Assembly (NCBI GenBank): GCA_017441925.1
Contig: JAFRUE010000003.1
Coordinates: forward strand, 186,001-250,000
DNA length: 64,000 nt
Source: Bacillota bacterium
Lineage (GTDB): Bacteria; Bacillota; Clostridia; Lachnospirales; Bianqueaceae
Reading direction: 5' to 3'
Under the pieces are notes generated by a model. That model had not been told where the DNA came from, did no database searches, and saw only the letters and a program-made list of their open reading frames with translations. The translations under genes were made by a program, and so were the position numbers. This document shows, one piece after another, positions 26,090 to 34,303 of this stretch; within the stretch, counting starts at the first letter, position 1, and the number at the start of each line of letters is the position of its first letter.

Positions 26090-26118
26090 ATTATAGCAAA
26101 TCGTCCGGCACTTGTAAA
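26090..26118 (-). promoter_or_regulatory. Promoter of the hydrolase gene
   Basis: On the minus strand, TTTACA (26118-26113) and TATAAT (26095-26090) are 17 bases apart. Its -35 box overlaps the -35 box of the opposite promoter. Confidence 0.7.
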
Positions 26119-26140
26119 TGAAAAGAAGCTGTTGTATAAT
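26112..26140 (+). promoter_or_regulatory. Promoter of the lipoprotein/galK unit
   Basis: TTGTAA (26112-26117) and a perfect TATAAT (26135-26140) are 17 bases apart, diverging from the hydrolase promoter with overlapping -35 boxes. Confidence 0.7.
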
Positions 26141-26171
26141 CGTAGCGTATGCGAGGAGGTGTAACACGGGG

Positions 26172-27002
26172 ATGAAAAAACTACGGAGACTTCCGGCCGT
26201 AATGATAGCCGTTCTTGTTTTGCTGTCGGCAACAGCCGGCTGTATGAAGGAGAAGGACCCGCTGGACGTTAAGAACGGTGCGGGGCTGCCGGCAGGCAAG
26301 GATGCCAAAGAGCTCTATGAAGAAGCAGTGAAGCGGCTCGAGGAGCAGGCCGCGCTGGATTATACGCTCGATATCGGCATCAGCCATGAGGACGGCGGCG
26401 AGACGGATACCATAGATATGAAATATGATATCCAGTCGGAGATGACCGACGGCAAGCTCAGCAAGATGGTGATGCAGGGCAATTACGTGACTTCGGGGAC
26501 ACAGGGCTACGGCATGGAGGTCTATCTGCTCGACGAGTATTTCTATCTTAACGTCGCCGGCATGAAGATCAAGCTCAAGACCACGGATCTGGAGGATCTC
26601 GCCGGAATCGTAGACGTTCCCGTACAGGAACCGTTCGAGGCCGACGTTTTCACAAAAATGACCGCGGAGGAAAAGGACGGCTCCACAGTGATCCGGTTTA
26701 CCGCGGACGGCGCCAGGATCCTGGAAGAGATCGAAGGGACCATGGGATCCGTATCGTTTACGACCGGCGGAGAAAACGCTTTTGAAGGCATTACGTTCGG
26801 TGAAGTGGAGGGATCCGTGACGATCAGCAAAGACGGAGATCTCGCGGAGACCGCGCTGACGCTTCCGATGAGCGTGGAGCAGGAAACGGCGGTCATCACC
26901 TATCATATCGTCTACCGTAATCCAGGAGAGCCCGTCACGTTCGAGTTCCCGGATTTTAACGGATATTACGACTATACAGGATACATAACAGGAGTGAATT
27001 AA
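26172..27002 (+). CDS. Uncharacterised lipoprotein
   Basis: The 276-residue protein has a signal peptide with basic n-region (MKKLRRL), a hydrophobic core and the lipobox S-A-T-A-G-C, giving a lipidated Cys24. The mature part is beta-rich with repeats of charged and Gly/Thr residues (for example D-Y-T-L-D-I-G-I-S-H-E-D, Y-L-L-D-E-Y-F-Y-L-N-V) and resembles DUF6612-like lipoprotein folds; that is inference. It ends one base before galK, behind the same promoter, so the two may be cotranscribed. The start at 26172 is 11 bases after GGAGGTG, a little far. No enzymatic residues are evident. Confidence 0.82.
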   Translation: MKKLRRLPAVMIAVLVLLSATAGCMKEKDPLDVKNGAGLPAGKDAKELYEEAVKRLEEQAALDYTLDIGISHEDGGETDTIDMKYDIQSEMTDGKLSKMVMQGNYVTSGTQGYGMEVYLLDEYFYLNVAGMKIKLKTTDLEDLAGIVDVPVQEPFEADVFTKMTAEEKDGSTVIRFTADGARILEEIEGTMGSVSFTTGGENAFEGITFGEVEGSVTISKDGDLAETALTLPMSVEQETAVITYHIVYRNPGEPVTFEFPDFNGYYDYTGYITGVN

Positions 27003-27003
27003 A

Positions 27004-28191
27004 ATGCTGACAGACAAAGAGATGCAGGAAAGAACGCTGCAGGCCTTCCGGGGACTGTTCCCGGGAGAGATACCGGCCCTTTATTTCGCGCCGGGACGGG
27101 TCAATCTGATCGGGGAGCATACGGATTACAACGGGGGACATGTTTTTCCCTGCGCGCTGACGATCGGCATCTATGCGGCAGCTGCGAAAAACGATCTCGG
27201 CATGCTGCGGATGTATTCCGCGAACTTCCCCGGGAGCAGCGTCAGCCAGATCCCGATCGGTCCGATGGTCAAGGAGAAGAAGGACGGATGGTGCAGCTAT
27301 CCGAAGGGCGTCATCTGGGCGTTCGCCGAGAAAGGCTTTGAGGTCACGCAGGGACTGGATATCGTCTATTACGGCAACCTGCCGAACAGCTCCGGGCTGT
27401 CTTCCTCCGCAGCGATGGAGGTCCTGACAGGGACAATTCTGCTGGATCAGTTCGGCTGGACAATGGACGGCGTCACGCTTTCGCTCCTCGCGCAGCGTGC
27501 GGAGAACGTCTACAACGGTGTAAACTGCGGTATCATGGACCAGTTCGCGATCGCGATGGGCAAGAAGGATCACGCGATTTTCCTGGATACGGCCGATCTG
27601 GCATACCAGTATGTGCCGCTTCCGCTCGCGGATAACGGCGTTAAGCTCGTGATCGCCTGCAGCAACAAGAAGCGCGGTCTGGCCGATTCCAAATACAATG
27701 AGAGAAGATCGGAATGCGAAGCGGCCCTTGCCGCGATCCGCACAGCCCGGCCGGCGGAGAGCCTCGGAGCGCTGTCTTCCGCAGAGTTTGAAGAAGTGAA
27801 GGACGTGATCGGCGATCCTGTAAAGATCCGCCGTGCCCGCCATGCCGTCGCCGAGAACGAGAGGACGATCCTCGCGGTCGACGCGCTCGGTAAGGGCGAT
27901 CTGGCGGAGTTCGGCAAACTGATGAATGCTTCCCACGTGTCCTTAAGGGACGATTATGAAGTTACGGGCATCGAGCTCGATACGCTTGCCGAGACAGCGT
28001 GGGAGCAGCCCGGTGTTCTGGGATCCCGCATGACAGGAGCAGGGTTCGGCGGCTGCACGGTCAGCCTTGTGAAAGAAGCGGACGTCGAGGCGTTCATCGA
28101 GAACGTCGGCCGCATCTATCAGGAAAAGATCGGCTACGCAGCCGATTTCTATTCCGTGACGGCCGGGGACGGACCCCGCAGGCTGGCCTAA
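27004..28191 (+). CDS. galK: Galactokinase
   Basis: The 395-residue GHMP kinase phosphorylates galactose to galactose 1-phosphate in the Leloir pathway. It has the galactokinase signature G-R-V-N-L-I-G-E-H-T-D-Y-N-G-G near residues 31-45, motif 2 G-L-S-S-S-A-A-M near 133-140, the catalytic Asp in C-G-I-M-D-Q-F, and motif 3 G-S-R-M-T-G-A-G-F-G-G-C. No galT or galE is nearby. It lies directly after the lipoprotein and 20 bases before the amidohydrolase gene. Confidence 0.95.
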   Translation: MLTDKEMQERTLQAFRGLFPGEIPALYFAPGRVNLIGEHTDYNGGHVFPCALTIGIYAAAAKNDLGMLRMYSANFPGSSVSQIPIGPMVKEKKDGWCSYPKGVIWAFAEKGFEVTQGLDIVYYGNLPNSSGLSSSAAMEVLTGTILLDQFGWTMDGVTLSLLAQRAENVYNGVNCGIMDQFAIAMGKKDHAIFLDTADLAYQYVPLPLADNGVKLVIACSNKKRGLADSKYNERRSECEAALAAIRTARPAESLGALSSAEFEEVKDVIGDPVKIRRARHAVAENERTILAVDALGKGDLAEFGKLMNASHVSLRDDYEVTGIELDTLAETAWEQPGVLGSRMTGAGFGGCTVSLVKEADVEAFIENVGRIYQEKIGYAADFYSVTAGDGPRRLA

Positions 28192-28211
28192 AAGCGGAAA
28201 GAGGGGACATT

Positions 28212-29807
28212 ATGCGTACACTGCTTAAGAACGGCAAGATCTATGACGGAACCGGTTCCGATCCGGTCACGGGCGACATCCTGATCGAGAACGACCGCAT
28301 CCTGCAGATCGGCGCGGGCATCGACGCGGAAGCGGACAATGTGATCGATCTCAGCGGCAAATCTGTCGCGCCGGGCTTCATCGACGGGCATTCCCATAAC
28401 GACTGGTATGCCATCAAAGAAGACCCGCTGCCGTATTTCGAGCCGTTCCTGCGGCAGGGCATCACGACCTTCGTATCCGGTAACTGCGGCATCTCGACGG
28501 TCGGATTCGAGGCCGACAGTCCGTATGCGGACCTCGCCGGAGCCGGGCTTTTCGGTTTCCGCGGCACGACCGGCAAATACGGGACGGTAAAAGAGTTCCT
28601 GGAAATCATAGACCGTCATATTCCCTGCAATATGCTGGAGCTCGCGGGCCACTGTACGGCACGGACCTCTGTCGCGGGATATGAGAACCGTCCTCTGACG
28701 CCGGAAGAAGAAAAGCGGATGCTGGACATTCTGGAAAAAGCGCTGCAGGAAGGCGCAGCCGGGCTTTCGCTCGGACTCATGTACGTTCCCGGCGTCTATT
28801 CCAACACGGAGGAGATCCGCAAAGTGGCAGAGCTTTGCGTCAAATACAATAAGCCGCTGACAGTCCATCCCCGTGCCGAGTCCAAAGTCTCCATGAGCTA
28901 TCCGCTTCTTGGCCGGGCGCATATCCTGCGCGCTCTGGACGAGCTGGTGGAGATTTCGAAAGGGACAGATCTCAAGCTCCAGTACTCGCACGCGATTTTT
29001 GTCGGCCGCAGCAGTTTCCGCTACAAGGACGAATTCCTCAGGATCCTCAAAGCGCAGCGCGACGCGGGCGTGGACATGATGTTCGACATCTACAACGAGC
29101 TGCGCGGCGTGTCCGTCATTACGGTCATCCTGCCCGACTGGTTCCAGGGCCTCAGTCCCGAAGAGAAGAAAAAGCCGCTGACAAGGCTTAAACTGCGTCT
29201 TCTGGTCGCCGCGACGAGCAAGCTGCTGGGCTTTGGCTTCAAGGATATCGAGATCGCCTACATCGGACCGGGCTACGAGCGATACGAGGGCAAGACCGTC
29301 CACCGGATCGCCGAGGAAGAGCACATGAGCGATTTTGACGCGTATCTGATGCTCTGCGAGGTATCGAATTTCAAGGGACGGGTCAATATGGGCCCATACA
29401 CTACGAACGAGATCATTCACGATTTTGAGCGCAATCCGAACTGTCTCTACATCACCGACGCGTGGGTGGAGGAGAAGGGCATACAGAATCCGGTGCTGGA
29501 GGACTGTTTCCCGCGGTTCCTGCGCGATTCGCTGCTCGGGCTCGGCGATACCATGCCCGCGACGGTCCGGCGCATGACCGGAGCGACGGCCGACCGGTTC
29601 CGGATCCCGGAGCGCGGCTATCTGCGCGAGGGATATTATGCGGATTTGACGGTTTTTGACGAAGCGGCGCTCGCGGCCGGCGTTCCCGGACAGGGCAAGG
29701 CTTTCGGCATTGAACGGGTCTTCATCAATGGAACACAGGTCCTCGACGGTGACGATCTGGATACGGAAGCAGTGAAAACGAGCGGCCGTTCGATTGCCGT
29801 TCTGTAA
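28212..29807 (+). CDS. N-acyl-D-amino acid deacylase-like amidohydrolase
   Basis: The 531-residue protein is of D-aminoacylase type: N-terminal I-Y-D-G-T-G-S-D-P, metal site G-H-S-H-N-D-W near residues 61-67, V-S-G-N-C-G with the conserved Cys, T-V-H-P-R-A-E, Q-Y-S-H-A-I-F and T-D-A-W-V-E. D-aminoacylases hydrolyse N-acyl-D-amino acids with Zn2+. Related proteins act on other N-acyl or cyclic amide substrates, so the substrate is uncertain. The ATG at 28212 follows GAGGGG. It probably shares a transcript with galK; no functional connection is obvious. Confidence 0.85.
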   Translation: MRTLLKNGKIYDGTGSDPVTGDILIENDRILQIGAGIDAEADNVIDLSGKSVAPGFIDGHSHNDWYAIKEDPLPYFEPFLRQGITTFVSGNCGISTVGFEADSPYADLAGAGLFGFRGTTGKYGTVKEFLEIIDRHIPCNMLELAGHCTARTSVAGYENRPLTPEEEKRMLDILEKALQEGAAGLSLGLMYVPGVYSNTEEIRKVAELCVKYNKPLTVHPRAESKVSMSYPLLGRAHILRALDELVEISKGTDLKLQYSHAIFVGRSSFRYKDEFLRILKAQRDAGVDMMFDIYNELRGVSVITVILPDWFQGLSPEEKKKPLTRLKLRLLVAATSKLLGFGFKDIEIAYIGPGYERYEGKTVHRIAEEEHMSDFDAYLMLCEVSNFKGRVNMGPYTTNEIIHDFERNPNCLYITDAWVEEKGIQNPVLEDCFPRFLRDSLLGLGDTMPATVRRMTGATADRFRIPERGYLREGYYADLTVFDEAALAAGVPGQGKAFGIERVFINGTQVLDGDDLDTEAVKTSGRSIAVL

Positions 29808-29846
29808 AGCGCGGCACAAGCCAGCCATTCCAACAGATATAATAAT

Positions 29847-29882
29847 ACCCGGAAAAGCTTCAGGGCTCGTCCGGGTTTTTTT
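29847..29882 (+). terminator. Terminator after the amidohydrolase gene
   Basis: ACCCGGA (29847-29853) pairs with TCCGGGT (29870-29876), followed by seven T residues. On the minus strand the same stem is followed by an AT-rich stretch and may help end the facing operon. Confidence 0.85.
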
Positions 29883-29918
29883 CATGCCGGTCCGTGGTAT
29901 GGCGGTTTCGTAAAGATT

Positions 29919-31214
29919 TTACGGATGAATGTGATTCAGATCCGTTAGATTGCCGTCCGCGTCGAAGGCGATCGGCGCGGGGCGTCCAAGCACCGTAACG
30001 CGGGGATTTGCTTCCGCGAGGGGCAGCAGCCCTTCGGAGATCCACATGTAGCGGAGCTCCATCGTATTGACGATGCGGACGACCCTGGGCCGTTTGCGGT
30101 CGATGAAATTGCAGCTTTTCAGCGCCATCTGGATGGCCTGCCGGTCGTTGTAGAGCACCATCGGGATCTTCGCGACCTCGGTGACGGTGTTTGTGATGGA
30201 ATTGGGATACGTCTGTTCAAAATCGATCTTGTCGTAGAGGCGGCGGCAAGTCACGTCCGCGAGACCCATGCCCGCGGCGTTTCCGTGCGTTTCGTCCGTC
30301 AGATCCAGTACGGCCACGCGCTGGGCAGTGATCCCGCCGTCCGCGAACGGTGTGGGGAAACGGCCCGTAATATTGGGATCCATCCCGTCCCCGGAGATGT
30401 TCTTGCCCATCTGGTCGATCACGAGCACGTCTACCGGGTCAAAAGGAATCGACGGCAGGTAGGTCTTGGAACGGATCAGCAGCGCGGGCTCTTTCTCCAT
30501 GATCTCTTCGCGGTCGAGCACGACGAGCTCGCGTGTCTGGTCGTAAGCGTTCTCAAGGATCGCGATGCCGCCGAGGATCGGAGCTTTTTCCAGGAAGACC
30601 CGCGCGAACATCGGGACTTCTTCCTTCATCAGTCCGAAGCCGTCCGCGTGCAGCATCGCGGCGCCTTTCTGTTTGCCGAGGCCGATGCACATCATCTTGC
30701 AGATGCCGCTCTCATACGGCCCGCGGAAAGCCGTATGCGCTTTCACGCGTCCGATGACAAGGATTCCGTCGGATTCATATGCGTAACGGTCGCAGTATAC
30801 GGGCTTGCCGTTTTCGGACGGACCGAGCACGACCGTCTCCATGGACGAGCAGATCTCGCAGCCCATCGTCTCTTCAGTGATGCCGAAAGCTGCGATCACG
30901 CCTCGCTGACCCTCTGCGGTCGATCCGCCGTGGCTGCCCATGGCCGGCACGATGAAAGGTACAGCGCCTTTTTCTTTCACATAATCCACGACGGTCCGCA
31001 GGATCAGGGCGATATTATGGATACCCCGGCTGCCGGCCGTGATGGCGATCCGCATACCGGGCCGGATCCGGCCGGCCAGCGTGTTTTCATCAAGCCCCTT
31101 CTGCAGCACAGAAGGAATCTCCGCAGTGTCCAGATGCGTGTCGTCAAAATGCTGTTCGACAAGCACCATATCCGGCAGGAACGTGTCCTGCAGTAAGCTC
31201 CCTATTGCTCCCAT
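29919..31214 (-). CDS. LarA-like (DUF2088, lactate racemase family) protein
   Basis: The 431-residue protein resembles the nickel-dependent lactate racemase family. Near the N-terminus it has R-I-R-P-G-M-R-I-A-I-T-A-G-S-R-G, then V-P-A-M-G-S-H-G-G, and V-K-A-H-T-A-F-R-G near residue 174, where LarA carries pincer-binding and catalytic His/Lys residues. LarA relatives racemise or epimerise 2-hydroxy acids with a nickel-pincer cofactor made by LarBCE, none of which is here. The last gene of the operon, it likely prepares the hydroxy-acid substrate, but the exact reaction is inference. It starts 12 bases after the aldolase gene. Confidence 0.75.
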   Translation of the reverse strand: MGAIGSLLQDTFLPDMVLVEQHFDDTHLDTAEIPSVLQKGLDENTLAGRIRPGMRIAITAGSRGIHNIALILRTVVDYVKEKGAVPFIVPAMGSHGGSTAEGQRGVIAAFGITEETMGCEICSSMETVVLGPSENGKPVYCDRYAYESDGILVIGRVKAHTAFRGPYESGICKMMCIGLGKQKGAAMLHADGFGLMKEEVPMFARVFLEKAPILGGIAILENAYDQTRELVVLDREEIMEKEPALLIRSKTYLPSIPFDPVDVLVIDQMGKNISGDGMDPNITGRFPTPFADGGITAQRVAVLDLTDETHGNAAGMGLADVTCRRLYDKIDFEQTYPNSITNTVTEVAKIPMVLYNDRQAIQMALKSCNFIDRKRPRVVRIVNTMELRYMWISEGLLPLAEANPRVTVLGRPAPIAFDADGNLTDLNHIHP

Positions 31215-31226
31215 AATCTGCCTCCT

Positions 31227-32135
31227 TTATAACTCTGCGGCCATCCGGTCGATAGACGCGATCCAATCGGCGATCCTGGCGCTCTGTTCCGGCGCCGCGC
31301 ACTGCAGCGGGTGCAGGCAGTAGGGACTGACCTGTACGCCGCGCTGGCGCATGGCTTCCTTGATCAGCGGAATGAACGGCACGCCAAAAGAATACAGCTC
31401 GGACATAGCGTTGATGAGCTGCTGGTATTTCTCGATCCGCAGGATGTCCTTGTCATTGACGGCCGCGGCGAAACCCGCGCAGATCTCGGGATAGATATTG
31501 CCGAGTCCGCCGATGCTCCCGACACCGCCGCTGAAAACGACGTGTGCCAGATTCTCATCGAATCCCGCGTATACTTCGAAATCCGGGAATTCGTCTTTGG
31601 TCCGGTTGATCAGCGTGCGGGTATGCGCAAGCTGGCTGTGCGAATCTTTGAATCCCTTGATGTTCGGATGTTTGCGGAGCAGATTGACCGCGACATCCAC
31701 CGGGAAATCATACCCGGTACGTTCCGGGAAGTTGTACAGATAGACGTCTCCATTGATCGCGGAAGCGAGATCGTCATAGTAGATCTCAAGCGCTCTCTCG
31801 TCGATCGAGAAGTAATACGGTCCGATGATCATCACGCCGTCGGCACCCTTGCTGATCGCATAATTGGAGAGCGCGATCGTGTCTTCCTTGCGCATGCAGT
31901 TCGTGCCGAAGAAAAGCCTTACGCGGTGATCGACCCAGCCCACGGCGGCATCGATCAGACGGATCTTGTCTTCATAGGTCATGGAATAGAATTCGCCCGT
32001 GCTTCCCATGATCAGCAGGCCGTCAATGCCGCCTTTGATCAGGAATTCAACGACCGCCTTGTTGCCTTCCATGTCCAGGCTCCCGTCCTGGTTAAAAGAA
32101 ACCACGGTCGGGACCAGAAACTGTGCTTTTTTCAT
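31227..32135 (-). CDS. Dihydrodipicolinate synthase (DapA)-family aldolase
   Basis: The 302-residue TIM-barrel protein has G-S-T-G-E-F near residue 44, Y-N-F-P-E-R-T-G near 133 with the conserved Tyr, and I-K-G-F-K-D-S-H with the Schiff-base Lys near 160. This superfamily includes dihydrodipicolinate synthase, N-acetylneuraminate lyase and 2-keto-3-deoxy-sugar-acid aldolases. The operon of dehydratases points to cleavage of a 2-keto-3-deoxy acid to pyruvate plus an aldehyde, rather than lysine synthesis; this is inference. The ATG follows AAGGGGGC. Confidence 0.85.
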   Translation of the reverse strand: MKKAQFLVPTVVSFNQDGSLDMEGNKAVVEFLIKGGIDGLLIMGSTGEFYSMTYEDKIRLIDAAVGWVDHRVRLFFGTNCMRKEDTIALSNYAISKGADGVMIIGPYYFSIDERALEIYYDDLASAINGDVYLYNFPERTGYDFPVDVAVNLLRKHPNIKGFKDSHSQLAHTRTLINRTKDEFPDFEVYAGFDENLAHVVFSGGVGSIGGLGNIYPEICAGFAAAVNDKDILRIEKYQQLINAMSELYSFGVPFIPLIKEAMRQRGVQVSPYCLHPLQCAAPEQSARIADWIASIDRMAAEL

Positions 32136-32161
32136 AATGTGCCCCCTTATGATGTAATGTG

Positions 32162-33322
32162 TTACGCGTAATTGCTGACGCGGGCGATGGCGGTCTCTAC
32201 AAATCCCAGCTCTTCCGCCCGGGTCTTCTTTCCGTTGACGGTCTCAAGCAGCAGTGCAAAGAGACGGTCTGTCATCTCCGCGAGTGTCTCGGGTCCGTAG
32301 ATCACGGGGCTCGCGTCGAGATCCGTGTTGTCCTGCATCTTCATCCAGGTCTCCCGGTTGCCGGTGATCTTGATGACGGGTACGAGCGGATGTCCGGTCG
32401 GCGTGCCGCGGCCGCTGGAAAAGACGATCACCTGCGCGCCGCCCGCGACCATGCCGGCGATGGAGGAGGGGTCGTTGCCCGGCGTATCCATGATGACAAG
32501 GCCTTTTTTATCCACGGGCTGACCGTAATCATAAACGGCCTGGATATCCCGGTGGCCGCCTTTGTGGATGCAGCCGAGGGATTTCTCTTCCAGCGTCGTG
32601 ATCCCGCCCGCGATGTTGCCGGGAGAGGGGTTGCCGTTGCGGACCAGCTCGCCGACGCGCGCGAGCGATTCTTCATACCGCTGGATGATGAAAAGGATCC
32701 GGTCACGGACCTCTTTGTTAATGGCACGGCGCGCGAGAATGTGCTCCGCGCCGATAAATTCCGTCGTTTCGCTGAGGATGGCGGCCGCGCCTGCATCGAC
32801 CAGCCGGTCGCAGACCTCGCCGATCAGCGGATTCGCGGCCAGACCGCTTGTCGGATCGGAGCCGCCGCATTCCGTCCCCAGGATCAGCTCGGAGAGGGGA
32901 AATTCTTCGCGCTGCACCTGTGAAGCCTCCTGCACCAGCTCCTTCGCGTAGCGGACGCCGAGCTCTTCGGCTTTAAGCGTTCCGCCGGCTTCCTGAATGA
33001 TGACCTGGCGGATGGGTTTGTTGGTTTTCTCGCGGATCGCGTGTACGACGCGGTCCATCTGGCAGTTCTCGCAGCCCAGAGAGACCACAAGAGTCCCGTA
33101 CACATTGGGGTTCGCGGCATATCCGGAGAGCACTTCCATGGTCCACGCTTCATCCGCAGGGACCTGAGAGCAGCCAACCTGATTGTGAAAACTGACAGCG
33201 CCTTCGACCTGCCGGGCAATCTTATCCGTCACGTCGCTCGCGCAGACGCTTGCGGGAAGCACCAGTACGTGGTTGCGCACGCCGACGCGGCCGTCCGGCC
33301 TTCTGTATCCTTTAAAAAACAT
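32162..33322 (-). CDS. Altronate dehydratase-type large subunit (UxaA C-terminal family)
   Basis: The 386-residue protein has the family signature G-Y-R-R-P-D-G-R-V-G-V-R-N-H-V-L-V-L-P-A-S at the N-terminus, then G-C-S-Q, S-L-G-C-E-N-C, and G-T-E-C-G-G-S-D-P-T-S-G near residue 179, typical of iron-dependent UxaA and galactarate dehydratase (GarD) C-terminal parts. These enzymes remove water from sugar acids. The ATG at 33322 follows GGAGG; a longer start upstream would not match the family. It is the partner of the SAF-domain protein at 33396-33680. Confidence 0.9.
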   Translation of the reverse strand: MFFKGYRRPDGRVGVRNHVLVLPASVCASDVTDKIARQVEGAVSFHNQVGCSQVPADEAWTMEVLSGYAANPNVYGTLVVSLGCENCQMDRVVHAIREKTNKPIRQVIIQEAGGTLKAEELGVRYAKELVQEASQVQREEFPLSELILGTECGGSDPTSGLAANPLIGEVCDRLVDAGAAAILSETTEFIGAEHILARRAINKEVRDRILFIIQRYEESLARVGELVRNGNPSPGNIAGGITTLEEKSLGCIHKGGHRDIQAVYDYGQPVDKKGLVIMDTPGNDPSSIAGMVAGGAQVIVFSSGRGTPTGHPLVPVIKITGNRETWMKMQDNTDLDASPVIYGPETLAEMTDRLFALLLETVNGKKTRAEELGFVETAIARVSNYA

Positions 33323-33395
33323 ATGAGCCTCCGTTTTTGATCGATTGATTCCGCCGGCGGGTTCTGCCGGCAGGGACAGTTCCTGACGCGCCGTA

Positions 33396-33680
33396 TCAGA
33401 CAAGCTTCTCTCGGACGCTGGTAACGTTGTGGATATGGACGTGTTCGCCCGCGCGGATCGGGGCGCCGGCTTCGCCGATATGTTCACCGTATTTAACGAT
33501 CTTCTCGCCCTCTGCGATGTCTCGCACAGCGAATTTGTGATAAATGGGGATATCCCCGGCGGCCGTTACGGAATGTTCCGTCCCGTCCGGGGTGAGCCAT
33601 GTGAGCAGCGTGCCCCGGGAGACGTGTTCGACCGCGACAGCTACGTTGTCGTTTTCACTGATGATCACGGCGTTTCTCAT
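33396..33680 (-). CDS. Altronate dehydratase-type small subunit (SAF domain, UxaA N-terminal)
   Basis: The 94-residue protein is a SAF domain: N-V-A-V-A-V-E-H-V, then D-I-P-I-Y-H-K-F-A-V-R-D-I-A-E-G-E-K-I-V-K-Y-G and a final G-E-H-V-H-I-H-N-V. In E. coli UxaA the SAF and large domains are fused; split small/large subunits occur in Clostridia, as here. It starts one base after the preceding dehydratase gene's stop and lies 73 bases before the large subunit. Confidence 0.9.
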   Translation of the reverse strand: MRNAVIISENDNVAVAVEHVSRGTLLTWLTPDGTEHSVTAAGDIPIYHKFAVRDIAEGEKIVKYGEHIGEAGAPIRAGEHVHIHNVTSVREKLV

Positions 33681-33681
33681 A

Positions 33682-34290
33682 TTATCCTTCCTTTCGGTAC
33701 TGCGCAGGCGCAGTTTTATAGAGATCTGTCCCTTCGCAGTCGATCACGACAGTCGCGGGGAAATCCTGCACGGTCAGCCGGCGGACGGCTTCCGTCCCCA
33801 GATCTTCATAACAGACGGTCTCACTTGCGATGATGCATTTGGACAGGAGCGCGCCGGCTCCGCCCGTAGCCGCGAAATAGACCGCGGTGTTCTTGCGCAT
33901 AGAATCGATGACAGCCTCCGACCGGTCGCCCTTGCCGATCATTGCGGCAAGGCCGGCGTCCATCAGCGTCGGCGCGTAAGCATCCATGCGGCCGCTCGTC
34001 GTCGGTCCGGCTGCGCCGAGCACCTGTCCGGGACGCGGGGGCGTCGGTCCGACATAGTAGATGACAGCGTTGCGAATGTCAAAAGGCAGTGCCTCTCCTG
34101 CGGCAAGCGCCTCGCAGAGCCGCTTGTGCGCGGCGTCCCTGGCCGTGTAAACGGTTCCGGAGATTAGGACTGTATCTCCTGCATGCAGTGAGCGGATCAC
34201 TTCCCGTGAAAACGGAGCGTGCAGTCTGCGGGTCTCGGGCTCCGCGGTCCGGCCGTTATCCGTCCCTGCTGTATATTTCATATCTTTCAT
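33682..34290 (-). CDS. Class I fumarase / L-tartrate dehydratase type beta subunit
   Basis: The 202-residue protein has the fumarase C-terminal domain: G-D-T-V-L-I-S-G-T-V-Y-T-A-R-D-A-A-H-K-R-L near 40-60 and G-P-T-T-S-G-R-M-D near 99-107. Two-subunit class I hydro-lyases interconvert hydroxy acids and unsaturated acids (fumarate, tartrate, mesaconate). The ATG at 34290 follows AAAGGAGG; an earlier in-frame start overlaps the alpha subunit. It lies 13 bases after the alpha subunit. Confidence 0.9.
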   Translation of the reverse strand: MKDMKYTAGTDNGRTAEPETRRLHAPFSREVIRSLHAGDTVLISGTVYTARDAAHKRLCEALAAGEALPFDIRNAVIYYVGPTPPRPGQVLGAAGPTTSGRMDAYAPTLMDAGLAAMIGKGDRSEAVIDSMRKNTAVYFAATGGAGALLSKCIIASETVCYEDLGTEAVRRLTVQDFPATVVIDCEGTDLYKTAPAQYRKEG

Positions 34291-34303
34291 ATTGCCGCCT
34301 CCT

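Noticed and set aside
28188..29885. A 565-residue minus-strand frame opposite the amidohydrolase gene
   Set aside because: Same reason: it has no ribosome site or domain and mirrors a gene with clear metal-binding motifs.
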